64,000 nucleotides of DNA from Pelodera strongyloides (taxonomy: Eukaryota > Nematoda > Chromadorea > Rhabditida > Rhabditidae). Where the stretch lies: contig JAANDG010000318.1 of assembly GCA_036852015.1 (NCBI GenBank), positions 1-64,000 on the forward strand, given 5' to 3'. The position numbers and the translations under genes are program-made. The notes beneath the pieces were generated by a model. That model did not search any database, was not told the origin of the DNA, and saw nothing but the letters and a program-made list of their open reading frames with translations. Positions 41,466 through 53,100 of the stretch are shown here, in pieces. The first letter of the stretch is position 1; every line of letters starts with the position of its first letter.

Positions 41466-42353
41466 ATAATAACAAGAAAGAGCATGCATGTAATATGGAC
41501 AACTAATGTCAAATTCAACCAACAGGAACCCTAAGACACGGCGCTTCACAACGCACGTTCTATGAGCGAAATGGTGAAAGAGCCACCAACGCTAACTTTA
41601 ACTGCGCGCCGCGAAAGTGTGGCGAGTGCGCGGCGACTGGACCGCGTATTGTGGCTTCATGGTTTATTCTGTGCGAAGGGTTGGGCTGTAACGCACACAA
41701 CCCGTGTTCGGTGGCCCAGTAGAGAGAATAATATTAATAATAATAAGAATAATAATTTTCGTATTTTTAGTGTCTCACTTGCTGGAGGTACTGTGGTTGC
41801 TGCTCTGCTGACCACGAAGTTTTTCGGAAAATTGCAGATTTTGAGGTGAATATGAGCATAGAGCTAGTTCTCTTGTTTCTCAAGCATCCTCTCTTGAGTT
41901 GAGGTGAATGTTTCATAAAGGTCGTAGTAGTCTGTGCCTCTTTGAGTTTATCTTTGTAACTTGAAGCAGTAGCGCCTTCTGTAGTCAACATCAGTAGTTT
42001 TCATTATACCCGGGTGAATGTGAATACCACTTTATTCAGACATACAATCATCACACATAGACTTAAGCATGTAGAATCCAGGGTCCCGTTTGGAAGAGTT
42101 AGATTTTTTGTTGTTGTTTCAAAACTGTGCCTGAAGACTAAATGATTCGAGCATAGGTACATTTAGAAACAGAAAGTTGGCTATTTTGCTAAAATGGTTA
42201 ATGCCAACTGTGTTTTTGCGGGTGTCATACATATTTAATACCTTCTTATTTGGTTTGTTGAGCTGTGATTCAGTATTGTCCCACATTTCAATCGTATTAT
42301 TTTGGCTAGATTTCTTCAAATTGGTGTATTTATTTATTTACTAAACCAGCCGT

Positions 42354-42408
42354 TCGAAGAGCCCTACGGGCTCTTCTCCGACTGGAGGAATCGGCCTTCG
42401 GCCGATTG
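42354..42408. other. Two adjacent strong hairpins
   Basis: GAAGAGCCCTACGGGCTCTTC and, 14 bases later, AATCGGCCTTCGGCCGATT are perfect inverted repeats with very short loops. They resemble the GC hairpin row at 3770-3905 in using CCTTCGG/GGCCGAAGGCC cores. They could be terminator-like or the tips of a mobile element. Confidence 0.7.
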
Positions 42409-42570
42409 TTACCCTATTTAAAACATACACACGTCTACAAAGTCATTTATGATTGGGAAAACGTAGAGTATGAGTCTAGATAGTCAGTCGACTAATGGTT
42501 ATGGTGTCATGCAAATTTGCCATTGAAGGTGCTATATGTAGAGCAGATTGTTAGCCTTATGATAAGCTAG

Positions 42571-42650
42571 CATAGCTCAACCGGTAGAGCGTTGGACTGT
42601 GAATAGAGAGATTGTGCGCCTCTGTGGGTTCGAATCTCGCCAGCGACAAA
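42571..42650 (+). other. tRNA-like sequence (pseudogene or tRNA-derived repeat)
   Basis: An A-box-like TAGCTCAACCGGTAGAGC with a pairing D-stem, a CTGTGAA anticodon-loop-like segment and a B-box GGGTTCGAATC with a plausible T-stem are in order. The anticodon stem and acceptor stem do not pair, so it is not called as a functional tRNA. Confidence 0.5.
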
Positions 42651-43190
42651 GATTTTGTATGCTCTGTCTATCGAAGAATTTTCTTTATGAAGGGATTTCG
42701 TTGTGCACATAAAAACAAACCCGTGACAAACTCTTCTCCTTTATATAATAAGATAACCCTGCGCATGCCTACTGGTTTATTTTATTGTTTTTTTTTACCG
42801 TACAACCTTGTCTTATCTGTAAATTAATACTTTCTTATTTTAATTCAAACTGTTACAGTTATTTTCGAGACTAATGCAAGTAATGGAGAGAAATAGAGGT
42901 TTGTTAGTTTATTAGTGCACTTTGCGATACTTAAAATAACACGTTTTTATTATTTTGAAGATACTTTTCAAGTCCTTTTTTCTGAGATTTTACAATATGC
43001 TCTATTTTTTTTTACTGAATCGGTGTATTTTCCTCGTATTGTACGGTTTTTTCTCTGGTGCAATATAATTTTACAGGTACTGGTTGTTTTTTATTGTTGT
43101 GGTTTTTTTATCATTTTTGTGTTATTCTTGATTAACATTTTTCAGTTGGTTATATTCCGGTAATATGTGTAAATAAAGTTTTTTTTACAG

Positions 43191-43338
43191 ACGAGGGTTT
43201 CGTTATTCGAGCAACGGATGGGGAAATAGTAAAAAAACGGCGAATTGTGCGCTGTATGTGCGCCTTGAGAGCGCCATTCGTGTGCGAACGGCAGTCTGAC
43301 AATGTGAATATAAGTTGTTTGACATATGGAGGATTTAG
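43191..43338 (+). CDS. Possible isolated exon of an unidentified gene
   Basis: A T-rich tract and TTTTTTTTACAG precede an open segment reading EGFVIRATDGEIVKKRRIVR, CMCALRAPFVCERQ and NISCLTYGGF, followed by a GTGAGT donor. Only one frame is open. No adjacent exon joins in phase (the nearest candidate, 42858-42898, does not), so the gene is unresolved. Confidence 0.4.
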
Positions 43339-44482
43339 TGAGTTTTGACATTCATAGCCTTTTTTTAGTAGTGATGGTTTGTGTACTGTTCACGTTTTCG
43401 TAAGCAATCACAATGAGCTATTTTCCATGGCTCCTCTGACTCTGATATTTGAAGCTATAACTGCATTTTGTGTGTAAGTAAGGTTCCATGATGTGCAGGT
43501 AACGCCTAAAAAGACAAAATTTGCATAAAGTACATGGAAGCGCAGTCTCACAACCACGTGCTATACCGCTTTAAAACTGGCCCTCTGCAGTTTCAAGTTT
43601 ACCATGTCGTTGAAGGTCCATCCCATCCTTTGGTTTTCTTTTCGTTTTTTTTTTGCAAGTTATTTGCTCGTTGAGTGGCAAACTTTTATCATGGGGACAA
43701 CAAGAGTGCAATACATGACGGGGGGGAAACGACCTTCGCCCCGGGGAGAAAATAGCATGTTCATCGACGAGGAGTCTGACTGCACAAGACCGGGGAGATA
43801 GTGTTGTGATCAAAGGACGACTGTGTGGGAGCTCTGGGGAAGATAGCGGGGCGGGTGAGAGGGATTAGAGAAAAGAAGATTGGGAATAGAGATGTAATAG
43901 TATGGAAAATGAGAGAGGCGTGCGCGGGAGACTGTTACCCTTTGGTACAGTAGACGGGTCGAAGGGCGGAGGGAAAAACAGTGATTCGAATCAGGGGAAA
44001 AGTCCATTCAAATATGATACCCGAATCGTAAATAGTAAGGAGATGTATGTGATGGGTAGGTTAGAGAGTAAGAGGGAGAGAGAGAGATCAAGAGACGTAA
44101 TTACTGGCTTATTTTTAGTATACGTAGAGTGCTGTGTGCAAAACATGCCGCGTGTGGTAAATAAGGGATCCCTGCTCGTTGGGTACATGCATATTTCAAA
44201 AGCTTTTGGTTTTTAGTCAAAGAAAACAACAGCAAGCAATGTTTTTTGAGAAAAAAATGTAGAATGATTTAATGATTTTGTCATGGAAGCTGAGAAATTG
44301 ACTTTCGAACGTGGAGCACAGGGAGTGAAGTGTTTGAACTGATGTTTCCGAGAAATAGATATAAAATACTTCGAGTTATTAGTTAGTATACCTCCATCCA
44401 GATTCAGCACTACTACTCTCTCGAGGAAATAATTCCCTGGGGACAGAACATAACATAGTGTGGAAAATACCTGCTCCTGCTC

Positions 44483-45089
44483 ACAAGGGGTCGGCAACAC
44501 CGTAAGGTGAGCGATTGGAAATCGCACCTCATGGGTAAAGAAAGTATGGTGAATAAGAGTAAAACATGTATGTAAAATTTTCTGTGGTCATCTGGGAATG
44601 GTAATGGGAACTCGTAGTGCTTAAGGTAAAAAGGTGCCTTATCACATGCTTCCTGAAGCAAGTAATCATCAGTTCGGTAGTGTAGAGGGTGAGTTCTCAT
44701 CTATGGTCGTGATGACCAAGGTTCAATTCCCACCAGGAATGGTTTTTTTTTGGACTTTTAAAATGGGAGGTAGTTCCAGATGTTTCAAAAGCATAATTGA
44801 TTTGAATGAATTTGTTTTCAATGTTTTTTTTTTGTTCTTTTAATCAAACATATGAGGAAATGGTTCTGTATATACTATACAGAGCGATAAAAAATATACA
44901 GGGCGATAAATACCAAAAAAGCAAGTCATATGGATTGAATGTTTCATACAGGATACGTTTTACGGTATATTGATTTTCGCAATCATATTTTCTAGCCCTT
45001 TTTTGAAGTAATTCTAACCAACATGTGGCAAGCCAGACAAAAATTTGCACCAAAATATAGAAACCACTCGACAAACAGAAAAAAAAGAG

Positions 45090-45129
<40 letters not shown>

Positions 45130-45481
45130 AAAAAAACGAAAAGGATACGTTTGAAAAAATCAATTCATTCAAATCAATTATGCTTTTGAAACATCTGGAA
45201 CTACCTCCCATGGAAAAGTCCAAAAAAAAAACCATTCCGGTAACATGGTCATCACGACCATAGAAGAGAACTCACCCTCTACACTACCGAACTGATGATT
45301 ACTTGTTTCAGGAAGCATGTGATAAGGCACCTTTTTACCTTAAGCACTACGAGTTCCCATTACCATTCCCAGACGACCACAGAAAATTTTACATACATGT
45401 TTTACTCTTATTCACCATACTTTCTTTACCCATGAGGTGCGATTTCCAATCGCTCACCTTACGGTGTTGCCGACCCCTTGT
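44483..45481. mobile_element. About 1-kb foldback element with roughly 340-bp arms carrying a tRNA-like segment
   Basis: The left arm starts ACAAGGGGTCGGCAACACCG and the right arm ends CGGTGTTGCCGACCCCTTGT. Arms remain nearly identical over sequences such as CGATTGGAAATCGCACCTCA and TAGTGTAGAGGGTGAGTTCT. Within each arm a tRNA-like stretch is visible (TCGGTAGTGTAGAGGGTGAG then GGTTCAATTCCCACC). The middle contains a poly(A) run at 45090-45128. ORFs here are mirrored between the arms and are not genes. Confidence 0.85.
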
Positions 45482-47116
45482 CAGGGAATTTTGTGTTGAG
45501 TATAATAGCTATAGCCGCTTCCATATGACTTGAGCAGAGCCCCATCGTTGTTTCCGTGTACTTCACTTTTAATTAAGCTATATAGCTAAAGCTTTCAACT
45601 AGTAAATGACCCTTGTCCATGGTACTAGATGCTACGAAACCTAACATAAAGTGAGTTTCGTCCTGTGAACAAGTTTTTGTTGTTCAATTACCATAGAAGT
45701 TGAGGTGGTGAATTCACAAAAATTCTAAGTAATAGATAGTGAGCAACAAACATATTAGTACACGTGTACTATATGCTTGTAGATCAAGGCTTCGTTAGAT
45801 ATTGTCAACAAATAACATACCTACTTAAATCAAGGTCGCGACGCATCAGTGGCCATCACCAATTGCTCGCACACGTTCAGCGTTCACATGGCGCCAAACT
45901 GGCTCACAACGTTATTGCGGCAAGGACACCGCGCCGCTAATATTTCCTGAGAAGAAAAATTGCTTTTAATATATTCAAATTGACCTGCATCTCTTGAAGG
46001 AGTATACTATTTCTTGCCTTCTCTGACAACCTATATATATATAAATATATATAATATGAACTGGTACATTGTTCTCATTAATTATTTACAAAGAAATTCC
46101 ATGTTCAATAGTTCTATTCGTTTCTTTACATTCTCTCACAATATATAAATTGTGTCGCTCTCTATGTTCTGCCTCGGCTGCTCGTCTGGCGCTCTGACTG
46201 GACTTTGCCCCCACCCGTGGACTCTGGGAGAAAACCCGCCCTAGACGCAATCCACGAGCACAGCACAAGAGCCATGCTGCCTAGCTGGACGCCTGCCAGC
46301 CCGGCACGTTGTTGACTGTATACGGTAGTTTATCAACGGGTTATCATCGTCCAACTCGTATCACATGATATTGTAGACTTCATAGATCGTATACATACAG
46401 TATACTTGCCACCGGCTCTGGTAACCTTGTTAGTTCTTTAGATCACATACCGTATGCTTGATGTAGACTAGACTATCCATCTCTATTCTGAGAGAGGTAG
46501 AACGTGTAAATATAAATCTAGGCTTATTTAATCTAGGCGTATCTAATCTAACTAGTTTCACTGACGATGTCTAGACAGCTGTAGTGGAGGAGGCGGTGGT
46601 GAACGTAGTGGAAATTATTGAGCGAGTTTTTTTATGAGAAGTACCAATCACTTATTTCTTCGCATTCTGCCACAGCTCCATATGACCAGTAATGCTATTC
46701 AAATTCTCTCTATGACTCTTGATTGCACGACACAACGTCGAAAGATACAGATTATGCATTTTTCATGGGATTTCTTCATTTGCTTGTCAATTATTCGTGG
46801 CATATTATGCTTCATAATACACTACTGTTGCAATAAATATAAGAAATATCCCCGTGTGCTTGTCGAACTTGTCGCTACCATCCAGTAATCTCACATCCTA
46901 CGCGAAACTCGGCTCTAGGGCCGCACCAGTTGCGTGGGGTGCCGCACGGTGGGGGCGCCGTTAGATCTGCGCTCTCCGAATCGTGCCGTATAGATGCGGC
47001 ACCTGGACCGAGTTTCCCCAGTGTCTACAGCTTTTGTTATGTATACAGCTTTTGTTATGATATTTGCTTCGTTATAGTATGTTGCTGGATTCAGTATTTC
47101 ATTACGTACTGTATGT

Positions 47117-47125
47117 GTTTCAGGC
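47117..47125 (+). promoter_or_regulatory. Putative trans-splice acceptor of CPT1
   Basis: GTGTTTCAG is followed by GC and the ATG at 47126, again without a recognisable upstream coding exon. Confidence 0.5.
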
Positions 47126-50100
47126 ATGTCAAAGTCTCATAAAGTGAGTGCCGATCTACGACTTCGTCACTTTAATCGGAGGCTCGCATTCTACGAGGTA
47201 AGAGGCTTTTTTTAGGAACAGGTTCAGCCTGCCAAAGACTTATGCCAGGCTCTGATACAGTACAAGAATTGGAATTATCAGCCGCAATATGCACAAGTGA
47301 CAGTACTTGGCTTGCACCTGTACGAGTCTGATAAGTTCATTATAACTCCCAGCATACTAGTTCGCACCATACTATTAGGAAGTTTAGTTACCCGGAGGCC
47401 GTATCTTCAAACATATATTGGTAGCAATGGCAGCTGTACATAGCATCAACCAAACCACCAAAACTTCCAGACTCCCCGTTTTTGTATGGTACTCTCTCAA
47501 TTTGCATCTCTTTCCCCTCTCTCACGCGCGCTCTCTCTCTCTCTCTCTCTTTCACACACAGTCTCTCTCTCTCTCTCTCTCTTTTTCACACACAGTCTCT
47601 CTCTCTCTCTCTCTGTCTCTCTCGCTCCCTTTTAGTATATTTAGAATACGTACGGGAGAGCTTCCTGAACGGTTGTTCTTGATATATTTCACCTGCGCAT
47701 TCTTTTGAATGTTTGCGCTTTAGTTTACACCTACTTTAGTTTACTTCAGTAAAGCGCGTGACTTTCTGATAGTCTTTATAAAAAAACCATCATTTTTATA
47801 GCACAGCGTCGGGTTTCTGCCTCACATGACTAGACCGTGAAGTTTCTGCATCTTGTAGATCAGCTTCTCTCTCTCTCTCTCTCTCTGTTTTTCTCTCGTT
47901 CGCACTTTTTTCCCTCTCTCTCTCTCCCTCTCTCTCCCTCCCTCTCTCTCCCTCTCTCTCTCTTCTGAGCAATCCAATCACGGTTACTCCGTCGCGTACT
48001 GATAGTACTAATAAAAACGTCCCCGTCTTTTTTTCCTTGTCTATGATTCCAAAACTGATAGATAAGCTAGGTTAGTGATAAGGCGGGCGACCGATTTATC
48101 GGAAGGACGCGAGAAAAACGTGTGCGACCTTTGGAACCGCGAACTACTGAACCAGGGGCACGCGGAAGGAAAGGAAGTCTGGGTTTGGAGAACAGAAAGA
48201 ATTAAACTGAAAACACGGGACCAGCAGGGCACAGGTCTAGGTCAGGGTCAGACTCGCAATAATATGCTCAGCATTTTCTTTGCAGAAATCAACAGTGAAT
48301 TTCTCCTGTTTGCAGATACGTAACGTTTGACATGGAAAATAAAATGCACATTCATATATATATATTGAAAAATGATTTTATCGCAAAAAATGCAAAAAAT
48401 ATTTTATCTGAACTGTACCCCTCGACCTTTCGACCCAGCCTGTCGTAAAAGAAAAAGAAAACGAATAAAAACGGCAAAGAAATCTCTTGGTTTTGTTATC
48501 TTAACTACCGTATCACGTGGGAAAACAACTGGAATGCTGGATAGTTTAAAAGTTTGGTTGGGGTAACATTTACCGGGGCATAAGTATGCTCCTTCAAGCG
48601 CATGGGTAGTATAGACTGATTTAAGCACGAGTAGTACTGGATAATTGAACAAACAATCGTGTACCTTATGAATAACGGTAAAACCAATTGGGGTAAAACA
48701 AGGTGCATACAATTATCGAAACCTTTATTAAACAATGAACACTAATACAAACAAACAGTAAAACCAAAGTAGAAAGGACACATAGTGTTCCCAAACAAGA
48801 GGACCAGCTACCTAAGAACCAAATTCATACATAGTCAGTATACACTATACCCCTATACGTAATAAAATCAAAAACAATAAGATAAAGCACTCTAAATATA
48901 AGGTTACATTATAGTCTCTATCCAATTGAGAATCCGGGCACATTCTAGCTTGGGTTCAACACATTTCTGCCAGTGTTTAATGAGAATTTAAATTTTTAGA
49001 TCATAACCTCGAATTGTCTTGGTGTCTGGTCTGGTCAGTGTCTGGTCTTATCCTTATCCTGGTGCCAGACTCTTTTAGAGCCAAATTAGCTTTACGAACA
49101 AACAAACAAACAAACAAATTATTCTTTCCTTACAGCTCTCGCTCAGAAATGCCGTCTTTCCGCTTACTCCACGGATTCTCGCCTATGCATTCACGCTTCT
49201 GACGGCCGCTCATATAATGTCGTTTTCCCCTATCGACCGGCTTGTCGCTCACACTGAACATGTGTTCGCCGGATTACTCGGGTAGGAAATCTTTCCGTAG
49301 TGTAGTGGATATCGTCTGTGTTCTAGAGCAGAATGACCCTGGTTCGACCCCGGTGACCAACGCAGCTCGGTTTGAATTGTTTTACTAAATATTTTCAGGT
49401 CTTCGCTCCTCCTCTCGATATTCTCTTTCCTGGCCGTCGCTCTGCCCGTCTGCGCTCTTTTCATTATTACCGTACGATTCGGTCTCACACTAATGTTGTA
49501 CTACAATGGATGGTTGTTTGAGGAGATTGGCAAACCGCCAAGTCTGCCCACCAAGGCTTTCATGGTGGGTTACAGTAAGGCTTATTGGAGAAGACACCCT
49601 CCATACATCCCCCGTACATCTTTACATCTTTGTACACCCCCGTACATCCCGTCGGGAAGCCGTACATCCCCGTACATCCCCGTACATCCCGTCGCAATAC
49701 TGTACACCCTCATACATCCCGTAGCAATACGGTACACCCTCATACATCCCGTGAGGTATACGTACACCCTCATACATCCCGTGGGGTATACGCACATCCT
49801 CGTACATCACTTTACACATTTTTTTTGAACATCATTTTTTTAAAGATACATTTTGCACTAGAAAATGTGCAAAATATAAATATAGTGCTCCTAATTTGCT
49901 CCTATGTTTTGTTTGAAAATGTCGTATGTATGTGTGCTCCATTTGGCATTGGTCCAGGGCATCATTTTCGTATCCTTACCTGTACAGACTATGCTACTTG
50001 GCGGTGAAGTTTCTCTGTATATCTGAATATATAAATATATTTTGAATTGAAGATGCAGAAAACAGGTGTTAGATGGAAACGGGGTTGTGAAGTGATGATC

Positions 50101-53100
50101 GAAGGAAGCTTCATCGTCTATGATTATGAAAATAAACATGGTTTTTTTTTATTGGAACATTGATAAAATTGGAGCATAGGGTTCTCAGTAAAACAGTTAA
50201 TGTTTTTTTTTCATAATTTTCATTAGATATTTAGTATATTTATATATTTTTTTTTAAAAAAAATTTTTTTTCTAGTGCAAAATGTAGCCTTAAAAAACAT
50301 GGTGTTCAAAAAATGTGTAAAGTGATGTACGAGGATGTACGTATACCCCACGGGATGTATGAGGGTGTACGTATACCTCACGGGATGTATGAGGGTGTAC
50401 CGTATTGCTACGGGATGTATGAGGGTGTACAGTATTGCGACGGGATGTACGGAGATGTACGGGGATGTACGGCTTCCCGACGGGATGTACGGGGGTGTAC
50501 AAAGATGTACGGATGTACGGGGGATGTATGGAGGGTGTCTTCTCCAATAAGCCTTACAGTAATTATCTGCAGTTCTTGGTTACTGTAAATGGGGTCTTGA
50601 AAAATTTCAAGTATGACAATTACGAGAATTGTAGAGTAGAAATATAATTTGTCACATATTGCGAAGCTAGCAAAGATCTGCAGCAAAGTCCAATTTCGTT
50701 TGGGAACTTCAAAGAAAAGATGTGGGACATGTGATTTTATGTAGTACAATGTAAATTGTAATACTTTCCCTTCCAGCTGGTTCTCTCGTTCATCAACAAG
50801 TATGCCACGTTTATGTCGTACAATAGTCTGCTGCCGTGGATGCCAGTGCCGAAGTTGAAGGACACTGTTGCGAAGGTAGGTTCTGGATCACATAAACACG
50901 GGTAGAGATAGGGTAGCAGAACTCCTCAAGTCAAACTCCCCCAAAGAGCTTGACACGAAGAGCCAGGTAAACAAGGAAATAAAGTGAGAGTGGAAAAGAA
51001 AGAGAGGAAGCGAGATATATAGAGAGGGAGACAGGGAGAGAGGAAGCGAGAGCTATAGAGAGGGAGATAGGAAGGGAATATATTTTCAAAATATCCTCTT
51101 CAGTACTTGGAATCAGTGGAGCCTCTAATGTCTAAGGAAGAGCACGACGAGTTGAGCAAGAAAGCCGCCGAATTTGAGCTAAACGAGGGTGTTGGACTGC
51201 AGAGAAAGCTCTACATGAAGTGGATGATCAGTAGAAATTATGTGAGTTGATCTACTGTTGATGACTTGAATATGATGCGGCATTTGAATCTACTACTGTT
51301 CACTGACCATGCTGTTGCTACTCAAAACAAAGAAACAATAAATGAATAAGCAATTTTATTATAAAATTCGAGTAAGTAAATTTTCTGTATAAGAAATATA
51401 TAAATTAACTAAATCAATACCAAGCTCTAGCTTGATAACCCGCTTCGGCACCTAAGCCACAAGTTGAGTTTCTGATGCAGCGCCTTGGTGTCAATCTACA
51501 TAGACTGACAAAAAGCTCTTCAACTAGAATCGATTTGTAGATCTCCGACTGGTGGAAAGAGGTTGTTTACATGAGATACCGTGACTCGCTGATTAACACC
51601 AATGTGGGATGCGCGGATATTATCTACAAGTAAGTCACAAAATAAAAGTCCGCCGCTGGTGCGCGGGAGATGCGCATAGGTGCGCCATGAGTGTCCTATT
51701 TCACTTTAAGGCGCGGCAGGTGCGCAGCAGTGGTGCGCCTCGCGTGCGCCATGGTGCTCCATATGGAGTTGGCGCACCCCTGGCGTACCCCCGCCGCGCA
51801 ATCTTTCCCATCTTTCTAATAATACTACTACTACTATACTTTGTCTGAATTCCAGTCTCCCCACCAATAACCAAGCCGCTCGCGCTGCTACCGTAACCTT
51901 ACTGAGACTTCACTTCTGCAGAGAGTACTATAACAAGCAGTCAATGCGGCCGGTTGGTTCTAGTTTTTCGTCATATATTGTACTTCGTTGTTTGTAGTTT
52001 ATAGTTTCACCGTGTCCTTTTTACCGCACATTCAGTAAGATTGAGAACCTGATAAAATGTTGATAATACATAATTAATTTTTAGATGGGTTTCGGGCCGA
52101 TTCCCCTTTGTCCGACGCAGTACAAGGACTACTATAGAACTCTACGTGTGCCACGACTAGTCAGTGGTAGGTTTTTTCTTCTCACTTTTGAGTTTCTTAT
52201 TTTCCGATGAATATTCCGAAATTTGTCGAAACGCGCCAGCAGCTCCTTTTTAGTTAACATTTCGCGATTTTTTGGTTAGGAAAGTTATGCTTTCTATTGC
52301 AGACCTTGTCGAAGTATGTAGAACCTTTTTTATCGATTTTTTCGAATCAATAGTTTATCGATTTTTGACTCGATATTGGTAAGTTAATTGATTTTTATCA
52401 ATTCCAAATTCAGATGTGATGGTTATGTGTGGAGAGGCGCGGCATGTGGCTGTGTACCATAAGGGTTGTTGGTACAAAGTCAACATCTACAATGGACGCC
52501 GAATGATTAGGACGTCGGAACTCGAGAGGTAGGTGTCTGGATTGGAACCCTGATCATGCTGTTGCTAGCCGAGGACTTTACCAATGAACCATGACGCCAG
52601 TCTATTGATTCATCTCTTCAGGGCTCTGCAACACATCATCGATCACCCTGAGAGCCCAGTGCAAGGAGAGGAGTTTCTAGGTGCTCTAACTGCCGGACCA
52701 CGCGATCACTGGGCTAAAACTAGAGAGGAAAAGTTCAGAAATGGTAATTTCCTACTCTTTATCTATATAGTTAAAATGTAATACCCCATAATACTGTAGA
52801 CTGTAGACCTGACATTGTATTCTCAAAATGTTGACAACATACGTTGTTCCGGTATAGAGAAACTCTCCTGTTTCAAGATATATTAATAAAAATATCATTT
52901 TCAGGCTTGAATAGAGAGTCGCTTAAGCTTATCGAAGATGCTCTCGAGATTCTCTTCTTGGACGACGAGGAACGGTTTTATGATGAGGCAAGTTACCGTA
53001 ATATTTTATTCTAGGGTATATGGACTGTTCTGAAGGGTAGGGTCATAGAGTACAGTAACAAATGAGTTCTAAAAGAGTAATATCTAATAATTCATAATTT

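Larger units (their letters stand above)
41466..47125. other. 5.7-kb stretch between PARN and CPT1, mostly noncoding
   Basis: Contains the PARN 3' region, a tRNA-like sequence (42571-42650), two perfect hairpins (42354-42408), one convincing isolated exon (43191-43338), a 1-kb foldback element (44483-45481) and AT-rich filler. A further open segment at 41526-41718 is Cys-rich and could be either a PARN continuation or chance. A TATATATA-type run is at 46031-46053. Confidence 0.5.

Noticed and set aside
42571..42650. Functional tRNA-His (GTG) gene
   Set aside because: D- and T-arms look good, but the anticodon stem and acceptor stem do not pair, with or without a postulated intron.
49585..50007. 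Pro/His/Thr-rich ORFs near the CPT1 exon ending at 49564, mirrored at 50290-50547
   Set aside because: The same ORFs appear in reverse on the other arm of the foldback element; they are translations of its GTACATCCC repeats.
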